From assembly GCF_015265475.1 (NCBI RefSeq), contig NZ_CP054493.1, forward strand, positions 2,232,001-2,296,000: a DNA stretch of 64,000 nucleotides, written 5' to 3'. Below the pieces are notes generated by a model. It searched no databases. It was not told the origin of the DNA and worked only from the letters and a program-made list of their open reading frames with translations. Made by a program: the position numbers and the translations under genes. Below are positions 44,883 to 54,870 of the stretch, piece after piece. Position 1 is the first letter of the stretch; every line of letters begins with the position of its first letter. The DNA comes from Candidatus Sulfurimonas marisnigri. GTDB lineage: Bacteria > Campylobacterota > Campylobacteria > Campylobacterales > Sulfurimonadaceae.

Positions 44883-46928
44883 GTGAAAAATATATCTATT
44901 AAAATACAGGTATTACTACTAACATCAGTATCTCTTATTATATTAGCGATAATCACAACTTACATATCGAGCACAATGAGCAAAGAGGCTCTGATGAAAA
45001 ATAGTTATAATCAACTAACGACAGCTAGGGATATGAAAAAAAGCTTTATAGAGTCATTTTTCAGTGAACTTATAAGTGATGTGGATGTGCTATCACATGC
45101 ACAAAATGTTGAAAGCCTTATTAATGACCTAATATATGTACATAAAGAGCTAAAAGTACAAGCAACTGACAATTATCCTGTTACTAATCCACTGGCTGTA
45201 GATAAAACACTTCCGCATGATAATTTTTTTCAAAATTACATGAAAGCTTATAAGTTAGCTGATATATATATTGTATGCTCTAAACATGGACATGTAATGT
45301 ACACAGCATCAAAACGCTCTGATTATGGACAAAATATTACTGTTGGTCCCCTTAATAAAAGTGGTTTAGCCCAAGCATATAGAAATGCACTTAAAAATGA
45401 TCGACCTACTTTTTTTGACATGCAACCTTATGAACCAAGCAACAATGAGCCCTCGATGTTTCTTGCAACACCTGTTAAGCTTAATGGTGTGACAAAATCA
45501 GTTTTAGTATTTCAGATTAATGATAAAACTATAACTAATGTAATGAAATATAGAACTGGTTATGGGGATTCACAAGAGGATTATCTGGTTGGTCCTGATA
45601 AGCTAATGAGAAGTGACAGCTTTATTGACCCTGAAAACCACTCAATAAAAGCTTCTTTTTCTAATCCGCAAAAAGGTTCTATTGACACAGAAGCGTCAAA
45701 AGAGGCTCTTTCTGGCAAAACTGACACTAAAAAAGTAATCGGCTATACAGGGAATAGTGTTCTTAGTTCATTTACTAGTATTAAAGTAGGAGAGGATTTT
45801 TTATGGGCTATACTTTCTGATATAAATTATGATGAAATTAATATTGTTCCAAACTCTATCAGAAACAGTATTATTATTGCTTCTATTTTTGCACTATTGG
45901 TAATTATTGTCATTTCGATACTTATGGTTAACATTTCTATAGTTAGCCCAATAAATAAGTTTAAAAATACTCTACTCAACATTGGTGAGAATAATGACTT
46001 AACCATAAAAGTGGATGAAAATGCTCCTAAGGAAATCTCTCAAATAGCACATAGTTTCAATAAACTTATGAATGAACTTAGAAATCTGATTGAGACCTCC
46101 AAACTAAGTTCGTCTGAAAATTCTTCAATCTCTAACGAACTATCCACTACAGCAATGGGAGTTGGCAAAAATGTTGAAAAATCTGTAGCAGTTGTTGATG
46201 AAGCTACTAGAACAGCAGAAAATATCAGTACTGAAATCACACAAGCAATTGCTGATGCTATAGAGAGTAAAAAAGATATCTTACAGGCAAATGAAACTCT
46301 AACTGACGCAAGAAATGATGTAGTGTCTCTTACAAGCAGTATACAACATAGTGCTGAACTCGAAGTTGAACTTGCACACAGGATGACAACTCTCACCACT
46401 GATGCAAATGAAGTAAAAACTATTCTTGAAATTATTTCAGATATTGCAGACCAGACAAATCTTTTAGCACTTAATGCGGCAATAGAAGCGGCAAGAGCTG
46501 GCGAGCATGGTCGTGGTTTCGCGGTAGTAGCAGATGAAGTAAGAAAACTAGCTGAGAGAACACAAAAAACCCTAACAGAGATCAATGCAACTATAAATGT
46601 AATAGTTCAATCTATATCAGATGTCAGTGGTCAAATGAGCAATAATTCCGAGGAGATTCAAGCACTTGCAAGTACAGCAACAGATGTTGAAGAAAAAATA
46701 AATCTATCTGTTAGTATTGTTGATGCAGCTGTAAAAGCAAGTGATGAAACTGTAAAAGATTTTGAGAGTACAGGAAAAAGTGTTAAAGTAATAGTTACTA
46801 AAATTACACAAATTAATGAGTTGTCTTCTGAGAATGCTCGTAATGTTGAGGAGATTGCAGCTTCAGCTGACCAGCTAAACTCAATGACTGACGAACTGCA
46901 CTCTAAGCTTGAAACTTTCCGCACCTAG
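44883..46928 (+). CDS. methyl-accepting chemotaxis protein
   Basis: A 681-residue transducer starting at GTG after an AAGGGAAA ribosome site. TM1 is at about 9-28; a long periplasmic sensing domain (about 30-325, dCache-like, with [11 protein letters not shown] and [14 protein letters not shown]-type segments) follows, then TM2 (about 329-350), HAMP (about 350-405) and the signalling domain. The kinase-control hairpin [20 protein letters not shown] and the following [17 protein letters not shown] are intact (about 518-558). No C-terminal CheR-binding pentapeptide is seen. CheB- and CheR-like genes follow, with overlap, suggesting a private adaptation set. The ligand is unknown. Confidence 0.9.
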   Translation: MKNISIKIQVLLLTSVSLIILAIITTYISSTMSKEALMKNSYNQLTTARDMKKSFIESFFSELISDVDVLSHAQNVESLINDLIYVHKELKVQATDNYPVTNPLAVDKTLPHDNFFQNYMKAYKLADIYIVCSKHGHVMYTASKRSDYGQNITVGPLNKSGLAQAYRNALKNDRPTFFDMQPYEPSNNEPSMFLATPVKLNGVTKSVLVFQINDKTITNVMKYRTGYGDSQEDYLVGPDKLMRSDSFIDPENHSIKASFSNPQKGSIDTEASKEALSGKTDTKKVIGYTGNSVLSSFTSIKVGEDFLWAILSDINYDEINIVPNSIRNSIIIASIFALLVIIVISILMVNISIVSPINKFKNTLLNIGENNDLTIKVDENAPKEISQIAHSFNKLMNELRNLIETSKLSSSENSSISNELSTTAMGVGKNVEKSVAVVDEATRTAENISTEITQAIADAIESKKDILQANETLTDARNDVVSLTSSIQHSAELEVELAHRMTTLTTDANEVKTILEIISDIADQTNLLALNAAIEAARAGEHGRGFAVVADEVRKLAERTQKTLTEINATINVIVQSISDVSGQMSNNSEEIQALASTATDVEEKINLSVSIVDAAVKASDETVKDFESTGKSVKVIVTKITQINELSSENARNVEEIAASADQLNSMTDELHSKLETFRT

Positions 46929-47487
46929 TAAAATTGTCCTTATTGGCGCCTCCACTGGAGGTCCAGGACAAATAGAAAAAATCATCAAGTCATTACCCCA
47001 ACTGAGTGATATAAGCATAATTATTGCACAGCACATGATTGATGTTTTTTTACCTAGCTTTGCAAAAAGACTAAAAAACATTAGTGTCAATCCGGTATCT
47101 ATGGTAACTGATGGTCTTAATCTTGATACAAATCATATATATATTTCAAATGGATTAACGTCCATCGCTGAAAAAAGCTCACAACTGTATTTCAATATAC
47201 AAGTATCTGACGAGCACCAATACAATCCAGATATCAATACTCTCTTTAACTCTTTAGTTCCCTTTAGCAATAACATAGTAATGCTTAGCGTTATCCTTAC
47301 TGGGATAGGCGATGATGGCATTAATGGGTGCAAGCAACTCTCTATTAATGGAGTAAGGTGTATTACTGAAAGTGAGAAGAGCGCGATAGTTGATGGCATG
47401 CCATTTCGAGCAAGAGAAGATGTTCCAAATATTGAAGTATCTGATATAAATGAAATTATTAACAGTATAAAGGAGTTTTGTAATTAA
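46909..47487 (+). CDS. CheB methylesterase without receiver domain
   Basis: A 192-residue stand-alone CheB esterase/amidase domain. The catalytic triad is Ser15 (GASTGG), His42 (AQHMI) and Asp136 (TGIGDDG). The whole N-terminal receiver domain of normal CheB is missing, so it cannot be switched by CheA phosphorylation in the usual way. It starts at TTG, 20 bases inside the end of the MCP gene, and its TAA overlaps the cheR ATG by one base. Receiver-less CheB is known in Campylobacter and Helicobacter relatives. Confidence 0.88.
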   Translation: MKLSAPSKIVLIGASTGGPGQIEKIIKSLPQLSDISIIIAQHMIDVFLPSFAKRLKNISVNPVSMVTDGLNLDTNHIYISNGLTSIAEKSSQLYFNIQVSDEHQYNPDINTLFNSLVPFSNNIVMLSVILTGIGDDGINGCKQLSINGVRCITESEKSAIVDGMPFRAREDVPNIEVSDINEIINSIKEFCN

Positions 47488-48263
47488 TGTTTGGATTCTT
47501 AAAGAAAAACAAAACAGTAGAGGCAGTAGAGAAAATATTAAAAACTGAGGACTACAAAGATATTTTACCTGTTGCCGAGTATTTTAAAAATGAAACAGGT
47601 GTAACTTTTGATAGACAAACCAGTATACTACAAAGCAAAGTAACTACTTTTTGCAAACAAAGGGAGATTTATTCATTTATCGAACTTTTAAATACAATAG
47701 AGCATAATAAAAATATTAAACAAGAGCTAATTGATTATCTTACAACTAATGAAACATATTTTTACAGAGAATTTAAACAAATTGCAGAACTTGTTGATTT
47801 AGTTAAAAAAGCAGACTCTAAAGTAGATATCTTATGTGCGCCATCTTCTACTGGAGAGGAATCTTACTCTATTGCAATTGCTCTGCTTGAAGCAGGTGTT
47901 CCTTCTTATCATTTTCATATTACAGGTATTGATATAAACTCAGACGCACTTACTAAAGCAAACAAATCTATTTACAGAGAAAGAAATGTACGAAATCTAC
48001 CATCAGGTGTTATTGAAAAGTACTTCACAAAGCATGGTGATGAATATATATTAAATGACAGCTTAAAATCACTTGTCAACTTTAAACTTGCAAATATATT
48101 TGATTCTTCTTTCAAGCAAATTGGTAAATTTGACTTTATATTTTCAAGAAATATGCTTATCTATTTTGACAATGGAACAAGGTTAAAAGCTAAAGAAATT
48201 TTAGAGAGTATGAGAAAAGATGATAAATATAAAGTTTTTTTTGGACATGCTGATTTGTTTTAA
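47487..48263 (+). CDS. cheR: CheR chemoreceptor methyltransferase
   Basis: A 258-residue CheR, which methylates glutamates on MCPs using SAM. The family marks are TNETYFYREFKQ (about 89-100), the SAM motif ILCAPSSTGEESYSIAIAL (about 116-134), ITGIDINSDALTKA and the later FDFIFSRNMLIYFD. The N-terminal helical part is present and full length is normal. Stop/start overlap with cheB couples the two enzymes. Confidence 0.92.
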   Translation: MFGFLKKNKTVEAVEKILKTEDYKDILPVAEYFKNETGVTFDRQTSILQSKVTTFCKQREIYSFIELLNTIEHNKNIKQELIDYLTTNETYFYREFKQIAELVDLVKKADSKVDILCAPSSTGEESYSIAIALLEAGVPSYHFHITGIDINSDALTKANKSIYRERNVRNLPSGVIEKYFTKHGDEYILNDSLKSLVNFKLANIFDSSFKQIGKFDFIFSRNMLIYFDNGTRLKAKEILESMRKDDKYKVFFGHADLF

Positions 48264-48389
48264 TAAAATTTGGGATTATGAAATAAGGTTTTAGATTTTA
48301 TGTAGATTGTGCCTGAGAAGCAAAAAGGGCTAGACTATAAGTCTGCCATTTGCTCATCTGGTACAAGATGTGCGAAAGCTAAAAAGTCT

Positions 48390-49346
48390 TTAAACTCTAG
48401 CTTCTTCACGTCTTTGTAGATATGCCCATTGAGCATCTACACGCTCTTGCCACTCTTTGATTAAGTACTTGTACTCATCTTTAAATAAGTGTTTAAAACG
48501 ACCTTGTGCAGCTAAATACTCTTCAACTGGCACAACATTCTTAGGTCTATATGTAATATTCCACTCTTTTCCATCAATAACTTCATAAAGTGGGAATACT
48601 AATGAATCAGTTGCTAAATCAGTCATCATCATTGTATCTTTAGGATCAAATCTCCACTCAGTAGTACAAGCAGAAACAGCATTAATAAACACTGCACCTT
48701 CAGTTGCAAAACCTCTTTGGATTTTTTTAACCATGTCTTTCCATTTGTTTGGAGAAACTTGTGCAGCATATGGAATGTTATGAGCTGCCATAATACCCAT
48801 AATGTCTTTCTTATTCTTTGTCTCACCATAAGAAATAGAACCAGCAGGTGAAGTTGTACAACTTGAACCAATTGGAGTAGAACTTGAACGTTGTCCACCT
48901 GTATTTGCATATACTTCATTATCTAAAGTAACATACATCATGTCATGATTTCTTTCCATACAACCTGAAAGCCATTGTAAACCAATGTCATAAGTTGCAC
49001 CATCACCAGCAAATGCAACAAACTTAGGTGTACGTTCTGGTTGCTTCAGGCGACCTTTTGTTTTAAGTGCTTGGTACATTGACTCTGCACCCGCAACTGC
49101 TGTTGAAGCATTTTCGAAACCAATGTGAATCCAAGAAGCATCCCAAGATGTATATGGATAAACTGCCGTACAAACTTCAAGACAACCAGTCGAAGCAGAT
49201 AATACTAAATCATCATTAGTTGCATTTAAAACTTCACGAACGATGATAGAGTGAGAACAACCAGGGCATAGAAGGTTTGCACCCTCAAAACGATCTGCTG
49301 ATGTTGAGAACTCTTTTAAGTTTTTAATTTTTTTAATTTCACTCAT
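48390..49346 (-). CDS. porB: pyruvate:ferredoxin oxidoreductase beta subunit
   Basis: A 318-residue TPP-binding subunit of the four-subunit enzyme that interconverts pyruvate and acetyl-CoA plus CO2. LLCPGCSHS (near 25-33), the TPP motif AFAGDGATYDIGLQWLSG (about 110-127), NEVYANTGGQRSSSTP and the cysteine residues CTTEWRF are typical. In a reductive-TCA autotroph it works as pyruvate synthase. It is the last gene of the por operon. Confidence 0.93.
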   Translation of the reverse strand: MSEIKKIKNLKEFSTSADRFEGANLLCPGCSHSIIVREVLNATNDDLVLSASTGCLEVCTAVYPYTSWDASWIHIGFENASTAVAGAESMYQALKTKGRLKQPERTPKFVAFAGDGATYDIGLQWLSGCMERNHDMMYVTLDNEVYANTGGQRSSSTPIGSSCTTSPAGSISYGETKNKKDIMGIMAAHNIPYAAQVSPNKWKDMVKKIQRGFATEGAVFINAVSACTTEWRFDPKDTMMMTDLATDSLVFPLYEVIDGKEWNITYRPKNVVPVEEYLAAQGRFKHLFKDEYKYLIKEWQERVDAQWAYLQRREEARV

Positions 49347-49355
49347 TGTAACTTC

Positions 49356-50579
49356 CTATAAATAAGATAGTTTCGGTCCACGAACACCGATAAACTGTTG
49401 TAATTGAGTAGTTATTTTACCAGCATCAGCATTTGCTTGAAGCTCATTGAAAAGATCTACTAAGTGTGCCTTAGTTAAGTCACGACCACCAAGACCATAA
49501 ATATAGCCAGAAAGTAAAACTTTTGAATCTGTGTTAAATAATGAACCAGCAATTTCGTTAAACATAGCTCCTGCTGCACCACCTGGAGATGAACGATCTA
49601 ATACACCAACCGCTTTTATATCTTTAAGTGCATCAGCCACTGCCATAAATGGGAATGGACGAACAACACGAAGACCAACAACACCAGCTTTGATACCTTT
49701 AGCTCTCATCTCAGTTGCAACTTCACGAGCTGTTTCAACTGATGTACCCATACAAAATACTGCAACATCTGCATCATCCATATCGTAACACTCAACAGGA
49801 TTATATTTACGACCTGTTAGTTTTTCAAACTCTGCAAAAGCATCATCAATTTTTGGTGGAACATTAAGCATAAGGTCTCTGTGTTGACGAGCTTTATGCT
49901 CATAATGCCAATCTTCTTCTGTTTGAACACCATGAGTTGCAGGATGTTCAAAATCCAACATGTCATTCATTGGCTTATAGTCACCAACAAATTTATATGC
50001 TACATCATCACTCAATGTATTTACACCTTGAGCTGTATGAGAAGTCATAAATCCATCTTGATTTACAATTGCTGGAAGTCTTACATCATGATCTTCAGAA
50101 ACTTTAAAAGCAATAAGGTTTAAATCATAAACATCTTGTGGACAAAATGCATCAAACTGAATCCAACCGCTATCACGACAAAGATACATATCAGAGTGAT
50201 CACCATTAACATTCAGTGGTGAAGCCAAAGTACGGTTTACAAGGTTTAAAACGATTGGTAAACGCATTCCTGATGCTTGGTAAAGAACCTCAACCATAAG
50301 TGCTAGACCTTGAGAAGATGTAGCAGTTGCAACACGACCACCAGCCGCTGCTGCACCAACACATGCGCTCATTGCCGCATGCTCAGACTCAACCATTACA
50401 TATTCGCCCTCAACATAGTTGTCAGATTTGAATTTTGCATAACCTTCAACTATTGGAGTTGATGGTGTAATTGGGTATGCAGCAACAACATCAACTTGTG
50501 CTTGTCTTAAAGCTTGTGCTGCGGCAAAGTTACCATCCCATACTTCAGTCTCATTTAATTCCATTTTATCAAATGCCAT
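49356..50579 (-). CDS. porA: pyruvate:ferredoxin oxidoreductase alpha subunit
   Basis: A 407-residue alpha subunit. It has AAYPITPSTPIVEGYAKF (about 34-51), VESEHAAMSACVGAAAAGGR and ATSSQGLALMVEVLYQASGMRLP, all in the typical PorA region that contacts pyruvate and CoA. The C-terminal part has the transketolase-like domain (VGVLDRSSPGGAAG). Its start overlaps the porD stop by one base. It is coded between porD and porB. Confidence 0.93.
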   Translation of the reverse strand: MAFDKMELNETEVWDGNFAAAQALRQAQVDVVAAYPITPSTPIVEGYAKFKSDNYVEGEYVMVESEHAAMSACVGAAAAGGRVATATSSQGLALMVEVLYQASGMRLPIVLNLVNRTLASPLNVNGDHSDMYLCRDSGWIQFDAFCPQDVYDLNLIAFKVSEDHDVRLPAIVNQDGFMTSHTAQGVNTLSDDVAYKFVGDYKPMNDMLDFEHPATHGVQTEEDWHYEHKARQHRDLMLNVPPKIDDAFAEFEKLTGRKYNPVECYDMDDADVAVFCMGTSVETAREVATEMRAKGIKAGVVGLRVVRPFPFMAVADALKDIKAVGVLDRSSPGGAAGAMFNEIAGSLFNTDSKVLLSGYIYGLGGRDLTKAHLVDLFNELQANADAGKITTQLQQFIGVRGPKLSYL

Positions 50580-50977
50580 TATGCTTGCTCCTCATCTTTT
50601 TTAGGCCATGAAGCTAGTTCTGCCTCATCATCTGCTTGTTCAGGGAACATTAGAAGTGATTTTGGGTTTGTAGGGCAAACCTCAACACATATTCCACAAC
50701 CTTTACAGTGATCCATATCTACACCAATCATCTTTTTGTCTCTTGAAATAATTGACATATCTGGACAAAAAATCCAACAAAATTGACAATCAATACAGTA
50801 ATCTTTATTGAATACTGGCTTAACTAGTCTCCAATCTGCAACACTTGCTTTAAAAGAGTTGTTTTCTGAATATGCGCGATCCTCTTGTACTGTTCCTGCA
50901 ACATCGTCGATTTTGCCATCAAAACTACGGAGTATTGCTCCGATTTCAAGTTCATCCCATCCTTTATGTTCCATCAT
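50579..50977 (-). CDS. porD: pyruvate:ferredoxin oxidoreductase delta subunit (2x[4Fe-4S])
   Basis: A 132-residue ferredoxin-like subunit with two cluster motifs, YCIDCQFCWIFCPD (about 60-73) and CKGCGICVEVCPTNP (about 91-105). It carries electrons from the TPP site to external ferredoxin. It is longer at its N-terminus than minimal 2x4Fe-4S ferredoxins, as usual for PorD of Helicobacter type. One-base overlap with porA shows coupling. Confidence 0.93.
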   Translation of the reverse strand: MMEHKGWDELEIGAILRSFDGKIDDVAGTVQEDRAYSENNSFKASVADWRLVKPVFNKDYCIDCQFCWIFCPDMSIISRDKKMIGVDMDHCKGCGICVEVCPTNPKSLLMFPEQADDEAELASWPKKDEEQA

Positions 50978-50984
50978 CTACTCC

Positions 50985-51542
50985 TTATTTCACTTCATCA
51001 TAAGCACGCTGAATTGCAAGCATATTCGCGTCAATGATTTTTTGTGGTAATTTTTTAAGAACTCTTTTCATGCTCTCTTTAAAAAATTCTATATCATACA
51101 TTCCAGAAATTTTCATAAATGCACCAAGCATTGGTGTATTTGGAATAGGACGACCAATAGTTTCATTAGCAATAGTAATACAGTCAACCGTATGAACCTC
51201 TTTACCAGTAAGCTTTGGTTGCTTTTCTATTAACTCTTCAGCAGTTAAATGCGTAGTTACAATATATTTTGTAGTATCTTTGCCATTTAATGTAATATCA
51301 CCAGTAAGAGCCAATGCAGGATCGATTACAAATACATAATCTGGTTTCATATATTTTTCATGATTCATAATAACTTTATCATCAACACGATTGTAAGCTG
51401 TCATTGAAGCTCCACGTTTTGCAGATCCGTAAAATGCAAATGCCTGCACATGCTTACCAGTTGTAGAAATAACATCTGCTAAACCTTTAGCTCCTGTTAC
51501 GGCGCCTTGTCCAGCACGACTATGCCATCTAATTTCTAGCAT
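50985..51542 (-). CDS. porG: pyruvate:ferredoxin oxidoreductase gamma subunit
   Basis: A 185-residue gamma subunit with the family start EIRWHSRAGQGAVTGAKGLA and QAFAFYGSAKRGASMTAYNR near 34-53. PIPNTPMLGAFMK near 130 is typical. It is the first gene of the porGDAB operon, with a good AAGGAG ribosome site and a TATAAT box upstream. Confidence 0.92.
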   Translation of the reverse strand: MLEIRWHSRAGQGAVTGAKGLADVISTTGKHVQAFAFYGSAKRGASMTAYNRVDDKVIMNHEKYMKPDYVFVIDPALALTGDITLNGKDTTKYIVTTHLTAEELIEKQPKLTGKEVHTVDCITIANETIGRPIPNTPMLGAFMKISGMYDIEFFKESMKRVLKKLPQKIIDANMLAIQRAYDEVK

Positions 51543-51565
51543 ATAATCTCCTTCTATTTATTATA

Positions 51566-51580
51566 AGAACAAGCTGTTCT
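51566..51580. promoter_or_regulatory. 15-bp palindrome upstream of porG
   Basis: AGAACA-AGC-TGTTCT is a perfect 6-3-6 inverted repeat 24-38 bases before the porG start, just upstream of a TATAAT (51565-51560, minus strand). Such a place, between -35 and -10, suits a repressor site for the por operon. No regulator can be named. Confidence 0.45.
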
Positions 51581-51660
51581 AATTTACTTAATATTCTAGA
51601 CAAGTTGCTCTTAAAAATAGCTTGAAACTATGCACTTTATAACTAACTTAATAAAGTGTG

Positions 51661-52299
51661 TTATATTTTCCTATTAAGAAGATATTTAACTGCTTCTAGG
51701 GCATCATTAAATATAACATTTGTATATTTATTTAAACAATCTAGCTCTCCATATCCGCATAATAGGCCTATGGAGTTTACTTTTGCGTTTTTGGCTGATA
51801 TTAAATCTAACTTAGTATCTCCTATCATCCATATCTCTTTATTATTAGTATCTAGTTTTTCCAAAGCTTTTAATATAGGCTCTTCATGCGGTTTTGGATT
51901 CTCAACATCTTCCCTGCCAATTAAAACTTCAAAATACTGCATTAATTCAAAGTGCTCCATTAAAATTCTAGAGTATTCTCCTGTTTTCGTCGTAACAATA
52001 CCTAGAACCGCAAATTCACTAGCCTTAATTACTGCCTCTCTTGCATTCTCTAAAAGCTCTGTCCTTAGTGTAGAAATCTCTCGATAGTATTCTTTATATG
52101 TTGATACATAGTCCCAAACAACATCTCTGTGAACACCTAGCTCTTCATACATTACATCAAGTGGATATCCTATAAGCGCTTTAATCTCTTCATCCTCTGG
52201 ATTGGGATATTTATGAACATTAAAAGAGTGGTGAAAAGTCTCCAAAATCGCCTCTGTTGAGTCAATAAGTGTTCCATCTAAATCAAATAGTATAATCAT
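51661..52299 (-). CDS. HAD-family phosphatase, phosphoglycolate phosphatase-like
   Basis: A 212-residue HAD hydrolase. FDLDGTLIDS (4-13) has the two catalytic aspartates; IVTTKTG supplies motif II threonine; KPHEEPILKAL contains the motif III lysine; and MIGDTKLDLISAKNA (about 159-173) is motif IV. The helical cap with CLNK-type residues fits the Gph/PpaX class. It follows the peptide-binding protein gene by 3 bases, so a shared message is likely. Confidence 0.87.
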   Translation of the reverse strand: MIILFDLDGTLIDSTEAILETFHHSFNVHKYPNPEDEEIKALIGYPLDVMYEELGVHRDVVWDYVSTYKEYYREISTLRTELLENAREAVIKASEFAVLGIVTTKTGEYSRILMEHFELMQYFEVLIGREDVENPKPHEEPILKALEKLDTNNKEIWMIGDTKLDLISAKNAKVNSIGLLCGYGELDCLNKYTNVIFNDALEAVKYLLNRKI

Positions 52300-52302
52300 A
52301 GT

Positions 52303-53802
52303 CTAATTTTTCTCCCAGTTTATATAATCATGCCAAATTCCGCTAGGGCTTGGAGTTACATTTTTTATATTTTTATTTATTGCTGTAATTGAGTTTGGAA
52401 TATACAAAAAGAGATATGGATTTTCATCTGTTATTGTTTTAAACATCTCTTTCCACATAACCGACAACTTATCTCTGTCTATAATACTTTGAGATTTTTC
52501 TATCATTTCGTCTATCTTTTGATTGGAATATCCAACCAGGTTGAAGCCACCTTTTTTATCACTGTCACTGTGCCAAAACATGTATGGGTCTGGAGTAGGT
52601 GAGAGTCCCCAACCAAGAAGAACAGTATCAAATTCATGAGGAAAAACAACCATATTTAAAAATGCCTGCCACTCCATAACTCTTAAGTTCACAATAACAC
52701 CAGCACTTTTAAGCTGATGCTGAATTATCTGTGCTGCATAAGGTCTTATAGCACTTGAGTTTGACGTAACAATCTCGAAAGTAAATGGATTGTTCTCATC
52801 ATATCCAGCCTCACTCAGGAGTTGCTTAGCTTTTTTAATATTTTGTGTTGGAGCTTTTACATCTTTGTTGAAAGCTTTAGTTCCTGGTAGAAACGGGCCA
52901 GTACAGACTTTTGCATGATTAAAAAATAAAATTTTTACTATCTCATCTCTGTTGATTGACAGGGAAATCGCTTCTCTTACTTTAGGATTTTTAAACTTTT
53001 CTAGTCTTAAATTAAAACCAAGATATGTGTATGACCTTGAAATTTGCTCATATGTGTCAAACTTATTAAAAAAACCTTCACTTAACTGTCTTTCAAACTG
53101 CATAGGTTCTATACTCCCAACATCTAAAGCAGATGATTTCAACATTAAAAAACGTGTCATCGGGTCTGCTATGACGTGAAAAGAGATTTTGTCTATTTTT
53201 GCACGACCTTCAAAATAATCATCAAATGCTGCTAAAATGATATTTTTAGAGTGTTCGAGTTGGTAGAGTTTATAAGCACCTGTTCCAATTGGGTTTGTGT
53301 TAAAAGATGAATTCATCAGATTTTCTTCATCTTTTAGTACATGCTCTGGTAATATTCCCATCATCCAAGTCTCCAAAGCCTTAAAATATGGCTCTTTATA
53401 CTTTACTTTTACAGTCAACTCATCAAGTGCCTCAACACTCTTTACAAATCTGAAATTTGCACTGTATGGTGAGCTTATTTTTGATGAGACAAGCACATCA
53501 TAAGTGAAAACAACATCTTTTGCAGTGAAAATCTCCCCATCATGCCACTTAACATTCTTATGAAGCTTGAATATAAGGGTTGTATTGTCCTCGTAGTAAA
53601 ACTCTTTTGCCAAATCACCTATAATTGTGGATGAATCTTTGTCATATTTTATAAGCCCGTTAAATAAAAAACCTGTTATCTCTGATGAGCTTGAGTCTGT
53701 TGCCAAGATAGGGTTTAATCGTGCCGGATTTGTTGAAGTTGCAAGGTTGAGTGTTGATGAAAAAAGGTTTATGGATAAAAACAGCAGTATTATGTAGTGC
53801 AA
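52303..53802 (-). CDS. peptide/oligopeptide ABC transporter binding protein
   Basis: A 499-residue solute-binding protein of family SBP_bac_5. The leader MHYIILLFLSINLFSS lacks a lipobox, so it is soluble in the periplasm. LNPILATDSSSSEITGFLFN, FKLHKNVKWHDGEIFTAKDV (in part), PIGTGAYKL and LGFNLRLEKFKNPKVREAIS follow, as in DppA/OppA proteins. No permease or ATPase genes are adjacent; only the HAD phosphatase follows. It may serve a transporter coded elsewhere or bind nickel chelates, as some family members do. Confidence 0.85.
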   Translation of the reverse strand: MHYIILLFLSINLFSSTLNLATSTNPARLNPILATDSSSSEITGFLFNGLIKYDKDSSTIIGDLAKEFYYEDNTTLIFKLHKNVKWHDGEIFTAKDVVFTYDVLVSSKISSPYSANFRFVKSVEALDELTVKVKYKEPYFKALETWMMGILPEHVLKDEENLMNSSFNTNPIGTGAYKLYQLEHSKNIILAAFDDYFEGRAKIDKISFHVIADPMTRFLMLKSSALDVGSIEPMQFERQLSEGFFNKFDTYEQISRSYTYLGFNLRLEKFKNPKVREAISLSINRDEIVKILFFNHAKVCTGPFLPGTKAFNKDVKAPTQNIKKAKQLLSEAGYDENNPFTFEIVTSNSSAIRPYAAQIIQHQLKSAGVIVNLRVMEWQAFLNMVVFPHEFDTVLLGWGLSPTPDPYMFWHSDSDKKGGFNLVGYSNQKIDEMIEKSQSIIDRDKLSVMWKEMFKTITDENPYLFLYIPNSITAINKNIKNVTPSPSGIWHDYINWEKN

Positions 53803-53881
53803 AATTACTCTTTTTTTAAAGAGATTATACCAAAGTTACTTAGAGTTGTTAGTTAATGAAAAGTTTATGAAGAGGTTTTAA

Positions 53882-53898
53882 CAGCGCAAAAAGCGCTG
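53882..53898 (-). terminator. hairpin after rpsI
   Basis: CAGCGC and GCGCTG form a perfect 6-bp GC-rich stem with a 5-base loop, 20 bases beyond the rpsI stop. The following minus-strand sequence (TTAAAACC) is only weakly U-rich. Confidence 0.6.
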
Positions 53899-53918
53899 AT
53901 AAAAAGTTTTTGTATAGA

Positions 53919-54308
53919 TTAACGCTTAGAGAACTGACGAGAACGACGAGCTTTACGCTTACCTGGCTTCTTACGTTCAACAACACGTGAATCACGAGTC
54001 ATCATGCCTTCTGGCTTAAGAATCGTTTTTAATGCTGGATCAAATGTAACTAATGCACGAGAAATACCGTGACGAAGTGCATCTGCTTGACCACCAAAAC
54101 CACCACCCATTGTGCTAGCTACGATATCAACTGAAGTATCTTGTTTTGTTAAAGCAAGTGGTTGCTTAACACGAAGTTTCTTAGCTTCTAATCCACCTAA
54201 CCATGCGTCTAACGAAAGACCGTTGATTGTTATGTTACCTGTACCTGGTGTTAACCATACTTTTGCTATTGAAGCTTTACGACGACCTGTTGCGTATATT
54301 TTTGCCAT
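53919..54308 (-). CDS. rpsI: 30S ribosomal protein S9
   Basis: A 129-residue S9, which binds 16S rRNA near the P site. It has the typical start [15 protein letters not shown], the core [19 protein letters not shown] and the basic tail [16 protein letters not shown] that reaches the P-site tRNA. It follows rplM by 10 bases in the usual L13-S9 operon. Confidence 0.98.
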   Translation of the reverse strand: MAKIYATGRRKASIAKVWLTPGTGNITINGLSLDAWLGGLEAKKLRVKQPLALTKQDTSVDIVASTMGGGFGGQADALRHGISRALVTFDPALKTILKPEGMMTRDSRVVERKKPGKRKARRSRQFSKR

Positions 54309-54318
54309 ATGTCAATCC

Positions 54319-54741
54319 TTACTTAGCAAGTTGTGCAGTGTGAGGATGTTCAGCACCTGCATAAATTTTTAATTTTTTAATCATTTTAGCACCAAGCTTA
54401 GTTTTAGGAAGCATACCACGAACAGCTAATTTATATAGCTTCTCTGGGTTTTTTTCTAAAAGCTCAGTCATTTTAACACTTTTAGTACTACCGAAGTAAC
54501 CTGAGTGAGAAAAATACTCTTTATTAGCAATTTTACCTAGACCGTTAAATTTTGCTTTAGAAGCATTTACGATAACTACATAGTCACCACAGTCAATGTT
54601 TGGAGTCCAACATACTTTGTTCTTGCCACGAAGTATAGTAGCTACTTCAGTAAGCATACGACCAAAAGTTTTACCCTCAGCGTCGATCAAAATCCATTTT
54701 TGATCAATTTGTTCAGAAGTTGCAATTTTTGTAAATTTCAT
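54319..54741 (-). CDS. rplM: 50S ribosomal protein L13
   Basis: A 140-residue L13, an early assembly protein of the large subunit. W16 region (KWILIDAEGKTFGRMLTEVA), CGDYVVIVNA and the AVRGMLPKTKLG segment (about 108-119) are the family marks. It starts the L13-S9 operon, with its leader in the 129-base gap upstream where no other gene is seen. Confidence 0.98.
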   Translation of the reverse strand: MKFTKIATSEQIDQKWILIDAEGKTFGRMLTEVATILRGKNKVCWTPNIDCGDYVVIVNASKAKFNGLGKIANKEYFSHSGYFGSTKSVKMTELLEKNPEKLYKLAVRGMLPKTKLGAKMIKKLKIYAGAEHPHTAQLAK

Positions 54742-54870
54742 TCTTGAACCCTTATCTTAGATTTTAACAAACAGATAACCTGCTTGTTTTAGTGGCGAAA
54801 GTATATCTGCATAAACTTACAAGAAGCTTAATTTTTGGTTTATTTAAGGTTTGGGAGAGTGATTGATTTT

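Noticed and set aside
46040-46585. 181-codon minus-strand frame opposite the MCP signalling domain
   Set aside because: Such long shadow frames are common opposite the helical MCP domain; Ser/Val-rich peptide without a start site.
48290-48437. 33-codon frame after porB (MLNGHIYKDV... to ...EQMADL)
   Set aside because: Reads like a protein end, but it overlaps the porB 3' end and is short, with no ribosome site; chance is likely.
14401-54870. tRNA, rRNA or CRISPR genes in intergenic gaps
   Set aside because: Gaps were read for cloverleaf ends (CCA, GTTCNA) and regular spaced repeats; none were found.
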